Shown: positions 59,512 through 64,000 of the stretch, one piece after another | Layout of the letters: each line of letters begins with the position of its first letter | How positions within the stretch are numbered: the first letter of the stretch is position 1 | Notes under the pieces: model-generated | Told to the model about the DNA's origin: nothing | Databases searched by the model: none | What the model saw: only the letters and a program-made list of their open reading frames with translations | Source: Terriglobia bacterium | Lineage (GTDB): Bacteria; Acidobacteriota; Terriglobia; Terriglobales; Acidobacteriaceae | Assembly (NCBI GenBank): GCA_020073215.1 | Contig: JAIQFO010000018.1 | Coordinates: forward strand, 29,971 to 93,970 | Reading direction: 5' to 3' | DNA length: 64,000 nt | Made by a program: the position numbers and the translations under genes

Positions 59512-61782
59512 TTACGCTTCGCCGACGCGCGTACCGTGCTGAAAGTGGTATTGCAGAATCTTCGCGGCCAACGCGGGGCTTACACCCTGCCCTTGCGCTT
59601 CGACCGAGCGCACCACTTCTCCGCGGCAGATGACTTCGGTGGCAGCCAGTCCCGCGATTTCCGCCGGCAGCACCAGGCTGATTTCCAGGAGCGCGTTCGG
59701 ACGGAGCAATTCCTGCGCCTGGAACAGCACTCCGGAACGGCTGATGTTCTCGGTGGTGCCCGGGCGCCAGCTCTGTTCCCCGAGCGGACGATAGCGCAGC
59801 GGAAGATGGAGGTTGAAACGCCGGGCCCGGAACGGCGGAACTTTCCTTCCCGCAACCACACTTGGACCGGGGCGGGATGACATCGCGGCCTCTAGCGGGA
59901 TGGGCTCGGAATCCAGCACTTCGCGAACACGGTCTTTCAGAGCGGGAAGGCTGAACGGCTTTTGCAATAAATTAACGCCGGCATCAAGCGTCCCGTCATG
60001 TCCAATGGCGTTTTCGGTGTAACCCGACATGTAGAGCACCCGGATTTCGGGCAGCAGCTTGGCAATATTCGTTGCCAATACGCGGCCATTCATCCCGGGC
60101 ATAATCACATCCGTGAGCAGCATGTCGATGGTGCCGTGGTAGCCGTCCACGATTTGCAGGGCAGCGGCGCCGTCTTCGGCTTCGAGGATCTTGTACCCCT
60201 GCGTTTCCAGATACTGACGGGCAAGCCGCCGGAGGTGGGTTTCATCTTCGACGAGAAGAATGGTCTCCTGCCCATGATCGGGGCGGGGAAGGCCGAGAGA
60301 ATCTTGCGCCGCAGCGGCCTCTTCGCGGCCATCGACTCGCGGGAAATAGGTGCGGAAGGCCGTGCCGCGCTGCGGTTGGCTGTCGACGAAGATAAACCCG
60401 CCGCTCTGTTTCACGATGCCATACACAGTAGAGAGGCCGAGGCCGGTGCCTTTGGCTCCCTTGGTGGTAAAGAAAGGCTCGAAGATGCGGGACTGGGTTT
60501 CGCCGTCCATGCCGATGCCGGTGTCGCTGATGGCGATCATGATGTAGTCGCCCGGGGTGAGCGGGGTATGAGTCCGCGCGAAATTTTCGTCGAGCGTGAC
60601 GTTGGCGGTCTCGATGGTCAGCTTGCCGCCTTGCGGCATGGCGTCGCGAGCGTTCACGGCAAGGTTCATGATGACTTGGTCGATCTGGCCGGGATCGGCG
60701 CGGACCGCGCCCAGTCCGGGGCCGGGAACCATCACCAGATCGATATCCTCGCCGATCATGCGAGTCAGCATCTTCAGATTCTCGGCAACCACCTCATTCA
60801 GGTCGAGCACCTTGGGCGCCAGCATCTGTTTGCGACTGAACGCCAGCAATTGCCGGGTCAGCGAAGTGGCGCGCTGCGTGGCGTTGGAGATTTCCTGTGC
60901 CGGTCCGCGCAGCTGGGGATCGGGTCCAAGACGTTCCAGCAGAAACTCGGAGTAGCCGGAGATCACCATCAGCAGGTTGTTGAAGTCGTGCGCGATGCCG
61001 CCGGCGAGGCGGCCGATCGCTTCCATCTTTTGCGCCTGACGGAATTGCAGTTCCAGAGTGCGGGTTTCAGTCACGTCTTCCATAAAAATCTCGAAGGTGC
61101 CTCCGGCTTTGCTGTTCGCAATCGAGCGGCCGGAGATGCGCGCCACAATGGGCGCGCCATCCTTCCGGACGCACTCCATGGTCAGGTTGTTGAATTCTTT
61201 GCCGGCGTGAAAATAATCGGCAGTTTGAAACCACTGCTGGGCATCGGCGTACAGGCTTCCCAGGTGCCGGCCCGTGAGCTCGGCGGCGCTGTCATAGCCC
61301 AACATCGCCACCAGCGCGGGGTTTGCGTCCTGCAAAGTACCGAAGGCATCGCAACGACAGATGCCGTATGGCGCGTTCATCACCAGCGAGCGAAAATTGG
61401 TTTCCGACCGGCGTAAGCTTTCCTGGGCAGCGCGGAGGGCGGCGTTGAACCAGCAGATCAGCAGGGCCACCGCGAAGAACAAGGCGAGGTGCGCGATCGC
61501 CTTGCGATACTCGCTGGGAGTCAGTTCTCCGGCAAACGAATAGTAGGCGCTGACGGTGAGCGCAAAAGAGGTGGCGGCGAGTCCCGGCTTCCATCCTCCG
61601 TACCAGGCACTCACCATGACCGCGACCGCGAACACCACCAGTCGGCTCTCCGCGATATCGGAGAAAAACAAGGTGGGGATGAGCGCCAGAACCGCACTGA
61701 GGAGAGCGACTCCATAGCGCAGTAGGGGATCGCGCGAAGGAGGTACGGCCAAGCTGCGGATGAGGGGGAGTTTCATTCGCAT
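59512..61782 (-). CDS. hybrid sensor histidine kinase with receiver and PilZ domains
   Basis: The 756-residue protein has N-terminal membrane spans of DUF4118 type (GVALLSAVLALIPTLFFS, KPGLAATSFALTVSAYYS), a PAS domain (NFRSLVMNAPYGICRCD), a HisKA domain with the phospho-His in AGGIAHDFNNLLMVISG, an ATPase domain with DTGIGMD and GTGLGLSTVYGIV, and a receiver (LLTDVIMPGMNG). The last 110 residues (FRARRFNLHLPLRYRP, NISRSGVLFQAQ) look like a PilZ domain, which binds cyclic di-GMP. This joins phosphorelay and second-messenger signals in one protein. Confidence 0.85.
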   Translation of the reverse strand: MRMKLPLIRSLAVPPSRDPLLRYGVALLSAVLALIPTLFFSDIAESRLVVFAVAVMVSAWYGGWKPGLAATSFALTVSAYYSFAGELTPSEYRKAIAHLALFFAVALLICWFNAALRAAQESLRRSETNFRSLVMNAPYGICRCDAFGTLQDANPALVAMLGYDSAAELTGRHLGSLYADAQQWFQTADYFHAGKEFNNLTMECVRKDGAPIVARISGRSIANSKAGGTFEIFMEDVTETRTLELQFRQAQKMEAIGRLAGGIAHDFNNLLMVISGYSEFLLERLGPDPQLRGPAQEISNATQRATSLTRQLLAFSRKQMLAPKVLDLNEVVAENLKMLTRMIGEDIDLVMVPGPGLGAVRADPGQIDQVIMNLAVNARDAMPQGGKLTIETANVTLDENFARTHTPLTPGDYIMIAISDTGIGMDGETQSRIFEPFFTTKGAKGTGLGLSTVYGIVKQSGGFIFVDSQPQRGTAFRTYFPRVDGREEAAAAQDSLGLPRPDHGQETILLVEDETHLRRLARQYLETQGYKILEAEDGAAALQIVDGYHGTIDMLLTDVIMPGMNGRVLATNIAKLLPEIRVLYMSGYTENAIGHDGTLDAGVNLLQKPFSLPALKDRVREVLDSEPIPLEAAMSSRPGPSVVAGRKVPPFRARRFNLHLPLRYRPLGEQSWRPGTTENISRSGVLFQAQELLRPNALLEISLVLPAEIAGLAATEVICRGEVVRSVEAQGQGVSPALAAKILQYHFQHGTRVGEA

Positions 61783-62127
61783 AGATACATGCTATGCGCC
61801 AACCGTGCGCCGAGCGAGTTACGACAGTCCACCGCAGCTTCCTGGCGGCACAGTGGCCAGAGGTACACCGGCCAGGAAGAACAGAAGGACAGTGGAACGC
61901 CGGGCGTCCTCGCCCGGCTGAACGCACGAGAAACCCGTCCCTGCATAATCGCTCAACCTGGGGTAAAGCTCGGCCAGAAGGAAACGTCTTGCCAACAGCC
62001 TAATCTCAAACCTTGTTCCTGCAAAACACTTTCGTGCAAAATTGGAGAGCGGGAATATCGGCGGGCAACAGGACTTGCAACCGTGGCCGGCAACGACGAA
62101 ACTAACGGAGCATCCAGGGAATGCCAA
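61783..62127. other. intergenic region with a GC hairpin
   Basis: GCCGGGCG (61899-61906) and CGCCCGGC (61911-61918) form a perfect 8-base stem. I find no gene; the nadD start with its conserved first residues defines the right border. Confidence 0.45.
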
Positions 62128-62853
62128 ATGAATATCGGTATTTTCGGCGGCAGCTTCGACCCCATCCATCGCGGACACCTGACCCTGGCCCAGTCGGCCG
62201 CCAGCCGCTACTCTCTGCGGCAGGTGCTGTTTGTGCCCGCCAATGTCCCTCCCCATAAACAGAAACAGCCGCTCACTCCCTTCATCCATCGTTATGCCAT
62301 GGTGGCGCTAGGAACGCAGGACGAAAAACGATTCCTGCCCTCGCTGCTGGAGGCGCCAGAATCCGTAAACACCCACGTAGGGACGGCCGCCCTCGGCCGT
62401 CCAGCGGGGCGAAGCCCCGCAGTTGCAAATTATTCCATCGATACGGTTCGACGCCTGAAACAAACCCTCAAGAAATCCGACCGCCTTTTCTTCCTGATAG
62501 GAATGGACGCGTTCCGCGACGTGGCCAACTGGCACGAGGCGCGCGCTCTTCTCGGGGAATGCGATTTCATCGTGGCCAGCCGTCCCGGATATTCCTTGCG
62601 CGACGTGGCCGAGTCGTTGCCGGAAGGTTTGCGGCCCCCGGCGGCGGTGACGGGCCCGTTTCATAGGCAGCCCGCAAAAGGTGATCTCGTTCTTCCCGGC
62701 GTTACCCTGCACCTGCTGGAAGGCGTAAACCAGAGCGTCTCTGCGACCGCGATTCGGGCGGCCGCTGCCGAGGGCAAGCCGCTGGCACGATGGCTGGACC
62801 CGCGCGTGGCGGATTATGTGCGGAAGCACGGGCTATACCGGAAGGGCGCGTGA
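62128..62853 (+). CDS. nadD: nicotinate-nucleotide adenylyltransferase with repeat-derived insert
   Basis: ATG 62128 opens the normal family start MNIGIFGGSFDPIHRGHLTL with the GSFDP-H-GH nucleotide motif. FVPANVPPHKQ, NYSIDTVRRL and FFLIGMDAFRDVANWHEA follow, and SVSATAIRAAAAEG lies near the end. The enzyme makes nicotinic acid adenine dinucleotide for NAD synthesis. Residues about 83-98 (HVGTAALGRPAGRSPAV) are encoded by a palindromic element like the one at 59425. The insertion keeps the frame and lies in a loop between a strand and the NYSIDT helix, so the enzyme may still work. Confidence 0.92.
   Translation: MNIGIFGGSFDPIHRGHLTLAQSAASRYSLRQVLFVPANVPPHKQKQPLTPFIHRYAMVALGTQDEKRFLPSLLEAPESVNTHVGTAALGRPAGRSPAVANYSIDTVRRLKQTLKKSDRLFFLIGMDAFRDVANWHEARALLGECDFIVASRPGYSLRDVAESLPEGLRPPAAVTGPFHRQPAKGDLVLPGVTLHLLEGVNQSVSATAIRAAAAEGKPLARWLDPRVADYVRKHGLYRKGA
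62374..62422 (+). repeat. palindromic element copy 5, inside nadD
   Basis: This 49-base copy has the same length as copy 4 and the same two hairpins (GGACGGCCG/CGGCCGTCC and GCGGGGC/GCCCCGC). It lies within the nadD reading frame. Confidence 0.8.
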
Positions 62854-62967
62854 GAACTGGTCGCCACGAGGCCGGGCGAGAGCGGGAAATGGGTGGTGCA
62901 GTCGCCTGCTAACAACAATTACACCTGTAATCATCTCCAACAATAGCGTTCGGTGTCTAATGGAGGC

Positions 62968-63597
62968 ATGAGAAAAGGCACTGTCTTCTGTATTGCCATC
63001 GGATTGGCAATGGGTTGCAGTAGTCCTCTGCAAAGGTCCACTGGCAACAACACCAAACCGCAAGAACTCAGATCGTCAACAAGCGACGTCAACAGGTCAT
63101 TACTTCGATGTGAGCTTCGCGGGCCTGATTTGGGAGGATGGTGGTCTCCTGCTTCGCGTCATCACCTGCATTTTCTCCTTTTCTGGCAGACGAGCGGAGT
63201 CAAGGTGTATCAGGATTGGAACTCGTGGGGCTACGACGCACGCTCGTTCGTGGGCAGGGACGCCAATGGGCGCGCGTACGAATTTGCAGCTCGACCAAGG
63301 GAATTTACCAAGAACGCCCCGGCGACTTTAGGGCTCAGCGCGGGGGATTTTCTGATTACGAATGTGTATCTTTGCGATGGCTCATGGTATGTGTCTCCGA
63401 AGCTCCCGTCAGGGCAACCGGCCACACTCAGCCTGTCTGGGCGATTTCGTATTTCAGCTGGTGGGGACGCGGCTAAACATGGAGTGTGGACCGGGGAGAT
63501 TCAATCAGCGGCACCTCTGGAGGTTTACTTGAGCAAGGACTGCGTGCGAGCTCTCAATGCCAGAGACTGGCAGTACGGCCCTCCCCTGTCTGAATGA
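62968..63597 (+). CDS. hypothetical lipoprotein
   Basis: ATG 62968 gives 209 residues. The signal MRKGTVFCIAIGLAMGC has a lipobox-like AMGC. The mature part has no motif I know, and is rich in Ser, Gly, Trp and Tyr with strands such as VKVYQDWNSWGYDARSF and SGRFRISAGGD. It lies between nadD and rsfS, genes that are usually adjacent, so it may be a local insertion. Confidence 0.6.
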   Translation: MRKGTVFCIAIGLAMGCSSPLQRSTGNNTKPQELRSSTSDVNRSLLRCELRGPDLGGWWSPASRHHLHFLLFWQTSGVKVYQDWNSWGYDARSFVGRDANGRAYEFAARPREFTKNAPATLGLSAGDFLITNVYLCDGSWYVSPKLPSGQPATLSLSGRFRISAGGDAAKHGVWTGEIQSAAPLEVYLSKDCVRALNARDWQYGPPLSE

Positions 63598-63734
63598 CAA
63601 TAAATCCCCATTCCACAAGTAATCCGCGAGGATGCGCCTGTGACCGCTCGACAGGGCGAACCAGACTTCCCCTCCGCGCGATGGCGGCGCTCCCCCCCAC
63701 CTCGCCGCCCGCAGGTTACAATCAGTGAGCCCGT

Positions 63735-64000
63735 ATGAAGAAAAAGGACGACCTCCAACACCAGGTATCTGAAGCCCTCCTGGCCTGCCAGGACAAACAA
63801 GCGCAAGATGTCGCGATTCTCCAACTGGAAAAAGATTCGGGAGCGTTCACCGACTATTTCGTGATGTGCAGCGGCGCGAATCCCCGGCAAATCCAGGCCA
63901 TTGCCGATGCGGTGGACGAGCGACTGGAAGCACTGGGCCTGCGCGTAACTCACTCCGAGGGCTACAAACAGGCGGAATGGGTGCTGCTCGACTACGTCGA
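63735..64000 (+). CDS. rsfS: ribosomal silencing factor RsfS, cut by window end
   Basis: The first 88 residues are visible and begin MKKKDDLQHQVSEALLACQD. VAILQLEKDSGAFTDYFVMCSGANPRQIQAIADAVDERLE matches the RsfS (DUF143/Iojap) core, and AEWVLLDYVD is the conserved segment at the cut. RsfS binds protein L14 and keeps ribosomal subunits apart in starvation. Its common partner nadD lies upstream. Confidence 0.93.
   Translation, partial: MKKKDDLQHQVSEALLACQDKQAQDVAILQLEKDSGAFTDYFVMCSGANPRQIQAIADAVDERLEALGLRVTHSEGYKQAEWVLLDYV

Noticed and set aside
59998..61416. A 472-residue plus-strand frame opposite the histidine kinase
   Set aside because: The minus strand has all kinase motifs; the plus frame has no recognised segment.

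Overview
The window looks like chromosomal DNA of an acidobacterium (Acidobacteriota, probably Terriglobia). This is inferred from gene content and protein style: HpnH for hopanoids, an S53 pro-kumamolisin peptidase, a BNR/sortilin-like secreted protein of about 1,080 residues, acidobacterial Crp/Fnr regulators, small zinc-finger proteins, and GC-rich DNA full of short palindromic repeats. No rRNA, intact tRNA or CRISPR array was found.

Positions 1-15.5 kb form a stress and regulation region. It has two receiver-only response regulators, two Crp/Fnr regulators, a VIT-family transporter, CsbD-like and DUF883-like proteins, DUF3309, secreted hydrolases, and decayed groEL and Nramp fragments. 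Two tandem small-RNA-like units with strong terminators lie at about 555-841. Nine copies of a direct-repeat motif, TGANCA-N4-TGANCA, sit in front of these units and genes, which suggests one shared regulon.

Positions 15.7-26.7 kb look like a mobile or defence island. A large serine recombinase operon (15.7-18.5 kb) is followed by a DUF2130 protein, a DEDD exonuclease and an orphan protein with a nuclease-like motif. Next is a complete ubiquitin-like conjugation operon on the minus strand: a tandem-domain Ubl, an E2-like protein, a JAB/JAMM isopeptidase and a ThiF/E1 enzyme. It is divergent from an XRE repressor and ImmA/IrrE protease pair across a perfect palindrome. This matches the bacterial ISG15-like (BIL) type of antiphage operon. 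The island seems to end at 26691-26710, where 20 bases match the 3' end of a tRNA-Ser gene.

Positions 26.8-64 kb are mostly core genes: lnt, lgt, a Phd/PIN toxin-antitoxin pair, adk, an M20 peptidase, tatA, maf, hpnH, an S53 peptidase, lepA, a zinc alcohol dehydrogenase, amtB, dnaB, ruvA, a hybrid histidine kinase with a PilZ domain, nadD and rsfS (cut by the window end). Short palindromic elements are scattered between them, and one has entered the nadD coding sequence in frame.
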